Source of the DNA: Salegentibacter lacus
GTDB taxonomy: Bacteria > Bacteroidota > Bacteroidia > Flavobacteriales > Flavobacteriaceae
Direction of reading: 5' to 3'
Length of the DNA stretch: 64,000 nucleotides
NCBI RefSeq assembly: GCF_020164555.1
Contig: NZ_JAIQZB010000016.1
Location: 1 to 64,000, forward strand
Shown here: piece after piece, positions 8,169 to 17,683 of the stretch
Layout: the number at the start of each line of letters is the position of its first letter
Position numbering within the stretch: position 1 is the first letter of the stretch
Position numbers and translations under genes: made by a program
The notes under the pieces: generated by a model
The model's input: only the letters and a program-made list of their open reading frames with translations
What the model was told of the DNA's origin: nothing
The model's database searches: none

Positions 8169-8741
8169 ATGAACTATCAAATTATCATAGGAAGTTCTAC
8201 ACCAGAAGAACTGCTGGTCCCAATATCTCAGTATTGGTCATACAAAAATGGCTGTTTTTCACCCTTACCTTCGGAATTTTCAGATAAATGGAATTCAAAT
8301 AAAATTGATATTACAGATATACTAAAAAACTCCCATTGCGTTTTGCACTTAATGCCCTGTGTGTTATGCCAAATGACGATTAAAAAGGAAGTCAATAGTA
8401 GGAATGAATTTCGAGAGGCAGTATTAACCTCTAAACTTGTTTGTGAAAATTGTAATGATTTTTCACCTTATTTAGAAAGAGGACTTCCCCTACCCGATTC
8501 TCCAGAAAGCAGTATTAATAAACTGAATATTGAGGAGTTAAGAGTTCTTAGCGGAATAGTTAAGCTAAAAACCAAATTTAAAATTTATCGCCATATATTC
8601 AATAATAACCTAAATGATTATGATACCTGGGCTATTATAAATAATCTACAGAAAATGAAATTAATTTCGATTGAGAGGGATGCATCCTGGAAGATAAAAG
8701 CGTTCAATTATGATCCATCAATTGTTAGTTTTCTTGAATAA
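8169..8741 (+). CDS. unrecognised zinc-ribbon protein, 190 aa
   Basis: No family recognised. Two CxxC pairs, C64-x2-C67 and C92-x2-C95, could bind one zinc ion as a ribbon. Residues about 115-180 look helical with short strands and could be a winged helix (LRVLSGIVKLKTKFKIYRHIF, then a Trp/Lys-rich wing). No signal peptide or membrane segment, so probably cytoplasmic. It is divergent from the XRE gene and starts 11 bp after the inverted repeat, with AGG close to the ATG as a weak ribosome site. Its place between two defence blocks suggests a defence or regulatory role, but nothing in the protein proves one. Confidence 0.65.
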   Translation: MNYQIIIGSSTPEELLVPISQYWSYKNGCFSPLPSEFSDKWNSNKIDITDILKNSHCVLHLMPCVLCQMTIKKEVNSRNEFREAVLTSKLVCENCNDFSPYLERGLPLPDSPESSINKLNIEELRVLSGIVKLKTKFKIYRHIFNNNLNDYDTWAIINNLQKMKLISIERDASWKIKAFNYDPSIVSFLE

Positions 8742-9267
8742 TTCTACAAAATTGTGTAATTATCAGATACGATATTTTTACACAAAAAACTCGTTCATAT
8801 ATACATTATGATAAATCTTAACTGATTTTGTCTTTAAAATACGACCTGTTTTTTAATCCTCAACAATTTTCTTTACTGAAAAAATGTTTCTATTAGTGGT
8901 TTCAAATTGTAATCTTGTCATCTACCGATAGGTTTACGAAGTATAATTACTACTGACATAATTCTTAAATTGTCTAGTGTTTTTATTATTAAAAATAATA
9001 TTAAAAGCACAAGGGATTCAGATACTAAAAGAAACTAATAATAACTCAATACGTTAACTTGCAAAAAATTAATAAGTATTCAACCATGCTCAGGAACTTG
9101 GAACGTGGTGAGGGATTCTTTCGGAAACTTGAACTAGATGCTTTGGTAAAAAATTGTTATTCAACATAATAGAATTTTTATACAAACCAATAAAAGTTTT
9201 AAGAAGAATAACCATAAGACAACAAGATTAAAAAGAAGCTATATAGCAATCCATACTGTTGAATATC
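8742..9267. other. 526 bp non-coding stretch
   Basis: Very A+T-rich spacer between the zinc-ribbon gene and the large nuclease-ATPase gene. I see no open frame with family resemblance, no tRNA, no clear terminator and no exact TAnnTTTG element. The promoter of the two-gene system must lie here but is not identifiable. A weak A/T-only inverted repeat occurs near 8980-9005. Confidence 0.5.
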
Positions 9268-12200
9268 ATGGAAATTAAAAAAAGAAAAATACAAGACGCA
9301 GACATATCCAGTGCAGGTGACGATTTTCATATCCTCTGGACAATAAAGAAATCTCTAGAACTATTAAACTTTGATGATTTTGGAATAAAGGCAATAAATA
9401 TTGAAAGTGTTGAATTGTCCGAATCAGAGCAGTTGGATCCAACAGGAAAAAATTTGCTAGGGGTAGATTTAAGTGAATATTATGGCGCGGATAATTATAA
9501 TGAGGCAGAAAAGGTTGTTATTTCACAACTAAAATACAGTACTCTTAGAAGAAATAAGAATTACACAATTGGCGAATTATATATAGGTAAAAAAAGTAAA
9601 TCTACCGAAGGGTCTTTAATACATAGATTAGCTAATATATTTAAGCTTTATTTGGACGAATTCGGTAGAGAGTCCGTTTTGAATAAAGTACGTATAAAGT
9701 TAGTTACTAATAGGAGTTTTAACCCGAATCATCTCAAGTCTATTAATAATATAAAAACTTATCTTCTTAAAAAGAAAGGGAAAATAAGCTTTAATGTTGT
9801 GCTTAAAGATAATCCGCAAAATAGTACCTCACTAGAAAAGTTATTTTTAGCTTCAAGACTAAAAGTGACAGAGTTTACCGATTTTATTCGATTACTTGAT
9901 CTTGAAGATTGTGGGACAGATTCGAGACTTAATTTAAAATTTCAACTATACGAAGCTATTTCTAGAACAACATACACATCGAAAATTCAGTACAATCAAT
10001 TACGAGAGTTGGTTTCTGATAAAATGATGCCTGAAGCTAGAAGTAGAAGAAAAATAACAGTAACTGATATTATTGCAAGTCTAGGCTTTAACGACGGCAG
10101 TATAGAAAATTTATTTCCTGTTTCTCAAAATTTAGAGGATAATAAGAATAGTATTATAAGAGAACAATTAGAATCAATAATATCTAAAATAGCAGTAAAT
10201 ACAGATTTTATTCCCATATGTCTTCACGGCGGTGCTGGTATTGGAAAATCAACTATAGTTCAACAAATACAGAAATATTTACCAGATAGTAACGAATGTT
10301 TGATCTTTGATTGTTATGGTTCAGGTTCATATCAAAACGCTGAGGATAGAAGACATTTACATAAAAATGCGCTTTTACATATTTCCAATGAAATTGCAAA
10401 AAAGGTAGGCACAGACTTTTTAATAATAAATATCCCCCAGCAAAGTGATGTTTATATAAAAGAATTTAGAAAAAGAATTGTAAGTGCTATAGAAATTCTA
10501 AAGCAAAGAGATGTTAATGCTACTCTTACCATAATTATAGATGCAGCTGATAATAGTATAACAGCAGCTACTAATAATGGAGATAAAAGTTTTGTTCAAG
10601 ATATTTTAGATATGAACATTCCAGTCGGATGTAATCTAATAGTGACCACTAGAACACATCGAAAAGAATCACTCAATTTACCCGAAGATTACATTGACAT
10701 TGAATTAGAGCCATTCAGTCTAGCAGAAACAACTCAGTTTATTAAAAAATATTTTCCGAATATTTTAGAAAAAGAGATTAAAGATTTCCATAAGTATACT
10801 CACGGTATTCCAAGAGCTCAGTTTTATTCAATTGATTTAAAGAAAAATGGAATAAAAGAGGTTATAAATTTTTTAAAACCAAATGGAAAAACTGTTGAGT
10901 CGTTAATTCTTGATAAAATAAAAGAAGCCAAAAGAAAAGTATCTAAGGAAGAAAAAATCATAATAGATGATTTTTTTAAACTTCTTATTGCATTACCCAG
11001 ACCTGTTCCTATAAATTACTTATCAGAAATCCTAAATGTCAGTCAAAGTTTCTTGTTCGATATTTCTTCGGAAGTCTGGAATGGTTTGATATATGAAAAT
11101 AATAGTTTTGAATTTCGTGATGAAGATTTTGAAAATTATATTAGAGATAATTATTTATTAAGACAAGAGAAGTTAAAAGAAGTAACTGAATTTTTTTTTA
11201 ATAATGCAGAGAATGATAGTTATGCTTCAGTTAATTTAGGAAGCTTACTTTTTCAATCGAAACAAAATCAATTATTAAAAGATATAGTATTAGAAAGAAA
11301 GTTTTTGTTACTCCCAGAGGATCCGATAAAAAACAGAGAAACTTATATAAGTAGAACGAGATTAGCAATGAAGGTTGCTAACAGTGGGGATGATAATTTA
11401 ACTTATTTTAAACTAATATTTATAGCTGCTGAAGAAGCTAAAAAGGAGAAAGCACTAACAGAATTATTAATTAATTATCCTGATTTAGTAGCTGTGTTTG
11501 GAGACGATACTTCACTTAATAAACTAAAGCTTAATTCAGACGAAAAATCATGGGCAGGCTCATTTCATATGAAATTAGCAGGTGTGTATTCAAGAGAATC
11601 AAAATGGCATAAGACAGCATTAAAGCATTTAAAAACAGCTAAAGAGTGGCTTAACTGGAGAAGAGACTCAGTTAAAAAAGAGGATTTACATAAATATCCT
11701 ATTTCAAGTAAGGATATAGCTTTTTTTACAGAAGCTGTTTTAAGATTAGTTGGTGCTGATGAAGCCTTAAGATCTATTAATAGTTGGAGGCCTAAAGATG
11801 TCCGTTTATCTGGAGGAAATTATTTAATTGAAAACTTATTTTTATTTAGTCATAAAACAGAAATTGATAAACTGTTCCAAATAGAGTTATTAAGAATTGA
11901 TGCCAAGATATTTGTAGTCACTAAAGCCTTCAAGCATAAAGTACCTCAGGATTTCGAACTAAATATAATCGCTAGTGAAATTGAAAAAATATTATGCAAA
12001 AAAATAATTAAGTTCAATATTGCGTTTAGGCTAATAATAGTGGATTTCTGTGAGATATTGATATTTAATGATATTGATAAAATATTGGTGAAAAGTATTC
12101 TTAACCATATTAAATATGAATCACCAAAATATGTTCCTAGCTTTTATCGTACGCATGGTAACGATGATGAAGCAAACAAATTAAATTTATATTTAAAGGC

Positions 12201-15200
12201 TAAATCTTTAAAAGCTTTTCTTGATAATGAATTAATATCAGTCGAAAATATACTTCCAGATAAATTTCTTGAAATTGATAAAATTAAAGATCGAGAGAAA
12301 CAAAACTCATTAGAAAGTGAGAAAAAAAAGTTCTCTAGTTTCTATAATCATATTCTACCCATATTTCAATTAAACATAGATTTTATATCTAAAAAAATAA
12401 CGATTGACGAAGCAACTAAAAAGTTTACTGATATTTGTGAACCTTTTTCTAAAGATTACAGCTTTAGATACGAAAATGGTCATAGTTATAAAGAGAAACT
12501 AAATTATTTTGCTAGTCTATTAGCAAATTTCGTTGTAAAAATCAACAGAGATGATTTAATAGAAGTACTGATAAAATCATTTGATATTAACGCCGCCAAA
12601 ATAGCAATGAGATTTTGGATTCTGGAAGAAACAATACACGTAAAAGACTTTCTAAATAGAAATCTCAAAATACTTAATGAAATAGAAGAACTGATTAAAA
12701 CCGATTCAAATCCTTCATCACAAATAATTGAAAGTTATATAAAATGCGCATTAATAAGCAGAAAAATAGACTTTAATTCTGGCAAACATTACTTTAATGA
12801 AGCTATAAATGCAACGGAGGAAATCGATTTTGAAGCATTTTCTAAAATCAGTTGTTTATCAGACTTAGCAAAGGTAGGTTTTGAAAAAAATGATCCCAAA
12901 CTTGCTCATCAATATTCCAGGTTTACAGAGTACAGCGATTTCATGTTGGACGGTTATGATAAAAAGCATTTTCCATATAAAGATGCTTTGCTTGGAATTG
13001 CAGATATACACTTTAATTCAATGTTTACTACAGCGTCTAGATGGCACCATAGAGATGTAATTAATATATCTAAACACATCGTGGCAATTTTAAAAGTTTC
13101 CTTAGAAAAAGGGAATATAGACCATAATGTGGCAGCTTCATTAATCCCGATGTATCAATATAAATACTATACTGATGAATTGATGAAACTCTATGATTTG
13201 ATTTTGAGTAAATATGATGAATCAAGAGATTTATTGGGTAAAACTAAATTTATTGAACTAGTTTATAGAAATTGTTTGCTGCATAAAGATAAAGACACAT
13301 TGAACCATGTTTACAATGCTATTAAGTCAGGAGCATTTGTGGAATTACAGATAATTCAAAAAATAGAATCATACTTAAACTTTAGGAAAACGGTAGAAAA
13401 AGAAAAAGAAGGCAAGTATACAAATGATTTCAATAAGGAGAAATTTAGTCATGAAATAGACCTTAATAGTGTTAATCTTAATTCTACAAGAGATTTAGAG
13501 AAAGCTATTAGTACTATAATTGAAAATAATGATAGTTATTCTAATAGATGGAAAATAGATAATTTTCTGTCAGAGATAAAAAATAATTGTTTGCCTAAGG
13601 ATTATGTAAATCAATTGGATGCTATTGTGGACATAGATTCTGAGCTCTTAAGTTTTTATTCATTCGAAGATGCAATAAGAGAACGACTAGAGGAATGGAG
13701 TTATTATCCTTCTCTAAAGCAATGGAAAAAAGAGAGATTTAGATATGTTGTTTTAACATGGTTTGAAAACTTTGATTACGGTAATTCTCTTAGTATAGGC
13801 AAATTACTAGAGTTTGCTAAAATGTTTGATTTTGATGAAATTCAATTAGGAGAAGTTATTCTCAGCGTTTTACCAGAAAAAATTGAAATTTTAACTGATG
13901 AATCTATATACAGCGTGTTTTTCTTGATTAAACATAGATTAACAAAAAAAGATAACACCGAAATTTTTAAATGGGTTTTACCTAAATGGAATAAAAACAT
14001 AAAAGTTGATTTTAGAGATGGTTTATGGAATGAAAAGTTACTACCACCTTCCCATACTGATGAAGCTATTGCTAATATATTAAGACTGTATTTGGGATTA
14101 CCCGATAAAGAATTAAGATGGGAAGCAATTCATTGCATAAGGAGACTAGTAAATCTCGACAATAAAAACATTCTAAAGAACCTTATTGAACTTCAGAATA
14201 AAACGAACTGTATTCCATTTCAAAATGAAGAATTTATTTTTTATTGGATTTCGGCTAAATTATACCTTTGGATTGCAATAGATCGACTAAGCGCTGAAAT
14301 TCCTGAAAAGCTAATTGATTTAAAGGAGGAATTTTTCAAAGAACTTCAAAATAATAAGTTGCCTCATGTATTAATCAATTTTTTTATAAAACGGACATGT
14401 CAAAATTTATTGAAGTATGATGAGAATGTGTATAATGAGGAGGAATGCGAAATAATTCAAGATATCCTAGTCAGTAAACTTGATAAAGTTAAAGAAGATT
14501 CATATTCAAGAGAACAGAGAAAGTACAATCCAAATCCGGATAAAAATTGGAGATTCGATTTTGATAGTATGGATGTACTACCTTATTGGTATAGTAATCT
14601 CGGAGATATTTTTAATTTATCTCAATATGACATTGCGGACATTGCTGATAAATATATCGTTGAAAAATGGGGATACACAGGAGACATAAATAAAGATGAT
14701 TACACTCGAAATTATGATTGGGGCTTAAGAGATAAAAGGCATGGAACTAACCCACAAGTTGAAAGTTTAGACACTTATTTTGAATATCATGCCATGTATT
14801 GTGCTGCAAATGAGTTGTTGGAAAACGAACCACAATTAGTAAATTATTATGACGATGAAGATGATTGGGATTCTTGGCTTAAATCGAAGGCAATAACATG
14901 GGATGGTTTTTGGATTTCAGATTTACGAGATCCTTTGCCTCTATTGGATAAATTTTGGAAAAATGAATACAGAGAATTTAACAAAGGTTGGAGAGATACA
15001 ATAAATGAGGAAAAATTTGATCGTGAAATAGGTTTTTCAGAATTTTATAATGATAGATTTATAATACCTCATGGTGGATTTACTCGCTATATAGGGGATA
15101 ACAGTGAATCGGTCTATATTCGTTCAGCTTTGGTCTCACTTAAAGGTTCAGAAGCTCTTTTGAGAGCTTTTCAAAGCGCAGAAGACCAGCATGAGTATGG

Positions 15201-15714
15201 ATTCCCTATTGAAAATGATAGAGAGCGTTTTGAAATTAATAATGATGGTCTAATCTATAAAAGCTGGTTAAAAGAAAATAGAACAGATTATGATGGTTTA
15301 GATGTACATGATTCTCTAGGAAAAAATGGAAGTAAAAGTATAATCACATTAGGTGCTGATTTACAAAAGTCTTTCCAAATAAAATTCAGTAAAAATTTAA
15401 AGATAGGTAAGCAAAATCACAAGGAAATATCGTTATTCGAACTTTGGGATGAAACAAATGACAGCAGATATAGAAATATTAAAAATATTGAAAGTTCCGG
15501 CGAAATACTTAAAGTTGATATAAATTTCATATTAGAAATGTTGAAAAATGAAAAGATGAATATGATCTTAAAGTGCCAAATAACCAAACAACTAAAGGAT
15601 AGTGAATACAGAGTTGATAACAGAAAGCAGCCTTGGGAGCATACAAAAATTTATTTATTAAAAGCGGATGGAACAGTCAAAACACTCAGAGGAAGAAATT
15701 TTAAGATTAGGTAA
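9268..15714 (+). CDS. giant nuclease-STAND ATPase, AVAST type 3-like (Avs3a-like)
   Basis: 2148 residues from ATG 9268; a TTG three codons upstream (9259) is possible but less likely. The N-terminus (about 1-230) looks like a Cap4/DUF4297-type dsDNA endonuclease: SSAGDDFHILW (14-24), then the core D67 ... Q87-L-K89 of the (D/E)-QxK variety. A STAND NTPase follows, with Walker A GGAGIGKST (321-329), Walker B TIIIDAAD (421-428) and TTRTH downstream. The remaining 1500 or so residues are long helical repeats, the expected phage-protein sensor. AVAST proteins of this layout oligomerise on a phage protein (large terminase for Avs3) and then degrade DNA. A small partner gene overlaps its 3' end, as in type 3 systems. 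Gene and flanks are strongly A+T rich, a sign of transfer. Nuclease-STAND is clear; the exact Avs type is inferred from size and the partner. Confidence 0.82.
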   Translation: MEIKKRKIQDADISSAGDDFHILWTIKKSLELLNFDDFGIKAINIESVELSESEQLDPTGKNLLGVDLSEYYGADNYNEAEKVVISQLKYSTLRRNKNYTIGELYIGKKSKSTEGSLIHRLANIFKLYLDEFGRESVLNKVRIKLVTNRSFNPNHLKSINNIKTYLLKKKGKISFNVVLKDNPQNSTSLEKLFLASRLKVTEFTDFIRLLDLEDCGTDSRLNLKFQLYEAISRTTYTSKIQYNQLRELVSDKMMPEARSRRKITVTDIIASLGFNDGSIENLFPVSQNLEDNKNSIIREQLESIISKIAVNTDFIPICLHGGAGIGKSTIVQQIQKYLPDSNECLIFDCYGSGSYQNAEDRRHLHKNALLHISNEIAKKVGTDFLIINIPQQSDVYIKEFRKRIVSAIEILKQRDVNATLTIIIDAADNSITAATNNGDKSFVQDILDMNIPVGCNLIVTTRTHRKESLNLPEDYIDIELEPFSLAETTQFIKKYFPNILEKEIKDFHKYTHGIPRAQFYSIDLKKNGIKEVINFLKPNGKTVESLILDKIKEAKRKVSKEEKIIIDDFFKLLIALPRPVPINYLSEILNVSQSFLFDISSEVWNGLIYENNSFEFRDEDFENYIRDNYLLRQEKLKEVTEFFFNNAENDSYASVNLGSLLFQSKQNQLLKDIVLERKFLLLPEDPIKNRETYISRTRLAMKVANSGDDNLTYFKLIFIAAEEAKKEKALTELLINYPDLVAVFGDDTSLNKLKLNSDEKSWAGSFHMKLAGVYSRESKWHKTALKHLKTAKEWLNWRRDSVKKEDLHKYPISSKDIAFFTEAVLRLVGADEALRSINSWRPKDVRLSGGNYLIENLFLFSHKTEIDKLFQIELLRIDAKIFVVTKAFKHKVPQDFELNIIASEIEKILCKKIIKFNIAFRLIIVDFCEILIFNDIDKILVKSILNHIKYESPKYVPSFYRTHGNDDEANKLNLYLKAKSLKAFLDNELISVENILPDKFLEIDKIKDREKQNSLESEKKKFSSFYNHILPIFQLNIDFISKKITIDEATKKFTDICEPFSKDYSFRYENGHSYKEKLNYFASLLANFVVKINRDDLIEVLIKSFDINAAKIAMRFWILEETIHVKDFLNRNLKILNEIEELIKTDSNPSSQIIESYIKCALISRKIDFNSGKHYFNEAINATEEIDFEAFSKISCLSDLAKVGFEKNDPKLAHQYSRFTEYSDFMLDGYDKKHFPYKDALLGIADIHFNSMFTTASRWHHRDVINISKHIVAILKVSLEKGNIDHNVAASLIPMYQYKYYTDELMKLYDLILSKYDESRDLLGKTKFIELVYRNCLLHKDKDTLNHVYNAIKSGAFVELQIIQKIESYLNFRKTVEKEKEGKYTNDFNKEKFSHEIDLNSVNLNSTRDLEKAISTIIENNDSYSNRWKIDNFLSEIKNNCLPKDYVNQLDAIVDIDSELLSFYSFEDAIRERLEEWSYYPSLKQWKKERFRYVVLTWFENFDYGNSLSIGKLLEFAKMFDFDEIQLGEVILSVLPEKIEILTDESIYSVFFLIKHRLTKKDNTEIFKWVLPKWNKNIKVDFRDGLWNEKLLPPSHTDEAIANILRLYLGLPDKELRWEAIHCIRRLVNLDNKNILKNLIELQNKTNCIPFQNEEFIFYWISAKLYLWIAIDRLSAEIPEKLIDLKEEFFKELQNNKLPHVLINFFIKRTCQNLLKYDENVYNEEECEIIQDILVSKLDKVKEDSYSREQRKYNPNPDKNWRFDFDSMDVLPYWYSNLGDIFNLSQYDIADIADKYIVEKWGYTGDINKDDYTRNYDWGLRDKRHGTNPQVESLDTYFEYHAMYCAANELLENEPQLVNYYDDEDDWDSWLKSKAITWDGFWISDLRDPLPLLDKFWKNEYREFNKGWRDTINEEKFDREIGFSEFYNDRFIIPHGGFTRYIGDNSESVYIRSALVSLKGSEALLRAFQSAEDQHEYGFPIENDRERFEINNDGLIYKSWLKENRTDYDGLDVHDSLGKNGSKSIITLGADLQKSFQIKFSKNLKIGKQNHKEISLFELWDETNDSRYRNIKNIESSGEILKVDINFILEMLKNEKMNMILKCQITKQLKDSEYRVDNRKQPWEHTKIYLLKADGTVKTLRGRNFKIR

Positions 15715-16345
15715 AAAAATAATAAAAGAATTAGAACTAGTCTATACCGTAAATACATTAGCTCGATGGCTGGGTCACTATTTGGCTGAATTAATGGATA
15801 ATATAGATAATTGCGATTCAGAAGTAGAAAAAAGCGAGCTTCAGAAGGAGTGTTGCAGTGTAATATTAGAAATATGGGAAAAAAGAGAAAGAATACCAAT
15901 TGAGAAACCTACTGAAAAGTTAAAGCCAATAATTGATGTTATATCGTTACTCAAAAAAAACGAACACCCTTTTATTAGTCATAGATTTTTAAGTAATAAT
16001 AATTTAAGAAATAAAAATTCAAATTGGTTTAGCTTTTTGGAGATTGTAAAAAATAATTCCGAAAGAATATATCGCAAATCATTAATCTCCATGATAAGTG
16101 AAGAACTTTTGGAAAAGGATAAAAAATGGATTGAGGAACATGGCGTTTTTTTATCTGACGACGAAAAAAGCGTAGTAGAATATCTAGATTCAATAAAAGA
16201 AATTGAAATTTCATTTGGAGAAAAAAAAGATAAGGACTCTTCAGAAAATGAAAAATTAAAAAAATTATTTAATGAAATTGAAAGTCTAATAGATGAGCAG
16301 AAATCATTTTTAATGAGCCTGAAAAAAGAATTTTTGAAATCGTAA
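15668..16345 (+). CDS. small partner of the STAND nuclease (Avs3b-like)
   Basis: 225 residues, cytoplasmic, helical and highly charged. The N-terminal part has TLARWLGHYLAELM (about 30-43), and the last 45 residues are probably coiled coil. The pattern of a long first helix, a helix with RWxxHYxAEL, then ILEIWEKRERIP matches what I remember of accessory proteins next to large Avs ATPases; the match is from memory and untested. The gene starts 47 bp inside the end of the large gene in another frame, so translation is probably coupled and the proteins likely act together. The accessory's role is not known from sequence. Confidence 0.65.
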   Translation: MEQSKHSEEEILRLGKKIIKELELVYTVNTLARWLGHYLAELMDNIDNCDSEVEKSELQKECCSVILEIWEKRERIPIEKPTEKLKPIIDVISLLKKNEHPFISHRFLSNNNLRNKNSNWFSFLEIVKNNSERIYRKSLISMISEELLEKDKKWIEEHGVFLSDDEKSVVEYLDSIKEIEISFGEKKDKDSSENEKLKKLFNEIESLIDEQKSFLMSLKKEFLKS

Positions 16346-16358
16346 TTTTTTTAACTAA

Positions 16359-16440
16359 ATATGAACATTCGATATGAACACTTTTTTTTCGTTTTTACTT
16401 AGTATACAATATTAATAGTGCTTTAAAGATCATATGAACA
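16359..16440. repeat. three direct copies of ATATGAACA
   Basis: Exact copies begin at 16359, 16372 and 16432 in the 160 bp between the last defence gene and the first core gene. They mark the island/core boundary. They could be an attachment-site remnant or binding sites, or chance in A+T-rich DNA. Confidence 0.35.
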
Positions 16441-16505
16441 TATTACATTGGATACTTGTAAAATAGAATATTTTAGAATCGGAAGAATGCATTATCATTT
16501 TGAGT

Positions 16506-16997
16506 TTATTCATTTTCTTTTAGCTCACCTATTTCTCCCTGATAAGATATAAAAGAACGCTGGCTGCTATTTACCCGAGTACTTACATCTCCTTCAGGAT
16601 AAATATTTATAATAAAGTCAAGACTCTCTGTATTCTGGTCAGTAGAAAATTTTAAGACCTGCGAATTATTCTTACCGCTACTAATTTCAAAATCCTGTAG
16701 CGGACCCTCGTAAACAATGCCTCCTTCGCTATTATAACCACCGCCTGAAAATCTTTCACCAAAAAACGGCAGGAACAAATTCACAGAATCCTTCTTAAAT
16801 CGAATAAAATTAGGATTTCCTATTAGGTTAATTCGTCCGCCAGACATTGGGTTTAACCAATCGTGTTGAATTTCAAATTCCTTGCTTTCAATTAATGCTT
16901 TTGTTTCAGCTATTCTCGCAGTATCGGCACTACTACCGCAACTTTGCATTAAAAATAGCGCTATAACAGTATATAGGTATTTGAGTTGTAGTTTCAT
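16506..16997 (-). CDS. DUF4251 lipoprotein
   Basis: 163 residues. The N-terminus is a lipoprotein signal (hydrophobic stretch, then lipobox LMQSC with the lipid cysteine at about 20). The mature part matches the DUF4251 pattern common in Bacteroidota: IESKEFEIQHDWLNPMSGGRINL, a paired-strand FFGERFSGGGYN, and a final fold ending in SxRSFISYQGEI. Function unknown; an envelope protein facing the periplasm is expected. First core gene after the defence island, on its own transcript. Confidence 0.85.
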   Translation of the reverse strand: MKLQLKYLYTVIALFLMQSCGSSADTARIAETKALIESKEFEIQHDWLNPMSGGRINLIGNPNFIRFKKDSVNLFLPFFGERFSGGGYNSEGGIVYEGPLQDFEISSGKNNSQVLKFSTDQNTESLDFIINIYPEGDVSTRVNSSQRSFISYQGEIGELKENE

Positions 16998-17159
16998 TGG
17001 TGTTTTGTAAGATTCTTAGCTTAAGATACAATGTTTAGCTTGTGTTTAATCTTAAAAGACCTTTAAATTCCCGAAACGAAATAAAATTATGAAGATTTGC
17101 CCGGTAATTGTAATGGAATAATCCTTTCAACTAAAAAATAAGTTTGATTGCTTAAAAAT

Positions 17160-17182
17160 ATTCTTAAAGCTTTCCTAAGAAT
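17160..17182. repeat. inverted repeat upstream of the hibernation factor
   Basis: ATTCTTA and TAAGAAT are exact reverse complements with a 9 bp spacer, 65 bp before the ATG at 17248. It could be an operator or a small hairpin. The rest of the 250 bp divergent region shows no exact -7 element. Confidence 0.3.
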
Positions 17183-17247
17183 CACTTAATTGATTTGGGT
17201 AATAATAGAATTATGGGTTTCTTGTCAGTACTAAAATAAACTTATTT

Positions 17248-17553
17248 ATGGAAGCAATATATCAGTTCGTAAAACTCGATAAAAGTGAACAACTACAAGA
17301 TTTCGCTCAAAAAAAATTAGATAAACTGGAAACAAAATATGACTGGATCGTAAAGGCTCAGGTATATTTCAAGAAGGAAGAAGCTCAGGATCCAAAGGGT
17401 TATATCTGCAATATTAAACTGAGTGCTCCCGGTCCTCAAATTTTTGCTGAATCTAATGAGAATTCTTTTGAATCGGCGACTGCAGAGACCGTTAGAGATC
17501 TAGAACGCCAGTTATCTAAAAGAAAAGGCCAAATGAAAACTCATTCTAATTAA
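17248..17553 (+). CDS. ribosome hibernation promoting factor, short HPF/RaiA type
   Basis: 101 residues, the size of short HPF. The fold is readable: a leading strand, the helix SEQLQDFAQKKLDKLET, a strand YDWIVKAQVYFKKE, CNIKLSAPGPQIFAESNENSFESA, and the C-terminal helix AETVRDLERQLSKRK that lies in the decoding centre. Such proteins silence ribosomes in stationary phase by blocking the mRNA/tRNA channel. It lacks the C-terminal dimerisation domain of long HPF. A strong terminator follows, so it is a single-gene unit. Confidence 0.92.
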   Translation: MEAIYQFVKLDKSEQLQDFAQKKLDKLETKYDWIVKAQVYFKKEEAQDPKGYICNIKLSAPGPQIFAESNENSFESATAETVRDLERQLSKRKGQMKTHSN

Positions 17554-17577
17554 GAATAATTTTTCAGTTTAAATCAT

Positions 17578-17611
17578 AAAAACCCTGATGTCAATAACAT
17601 CGGGGTTTTTT
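17578..17611 (+). terminator. rho-independent terminator after the hibernation factor
   Basis: CCCTGATG pairs with CATCGGGG (one G-U pair) across a 7-nt loop, preceded by an A run and followed by TTTTTT. Confidence 0.85.
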
Positions 17612-17653
17612 GTTTAGAGAATCCCGAAGTAAATTCGGGGATAAAGTCTAAAA

Positions 17654-17674
17654 CAATCCCAAAGTCTGGGATTG
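17654..17674 (-). terminator. hairpin downstream of aconitase
   Basis: CAATCCCA and TGGGATTG are exact complements with a 5-nt loop, 10 bp after the aconitase stop; the following minus-strand bases are only moderately T-rich. A third small hairpin (CCCGAA/TTCGGG, 17623-17639) lies between the two terminators. Confidence 0.6.
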
Positions 17675-17683
17675 CTTTATATT

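Noticed and set aside
8742-9267. Hidden gene or small RNA in the 526 bp gap
   Set aside because: No coding frame with recognisable residues, no terminator and no promoter element; A/T-only repeats are expected at this composition.
14480-14689. 69-aa plus-strand frame
   Set aside because: It lies wholly inside the 2148-residue gene in another frame with no family resemblance.
15651-15899. 82-aa minus-strand frame with a hydrophobic N-terminus
   Set aside because: It is antisense to the end of the large nuclease-ATPase gene and the start of its partner, both supported by motifs; its composition follows from the A+T-rich opposite strand.
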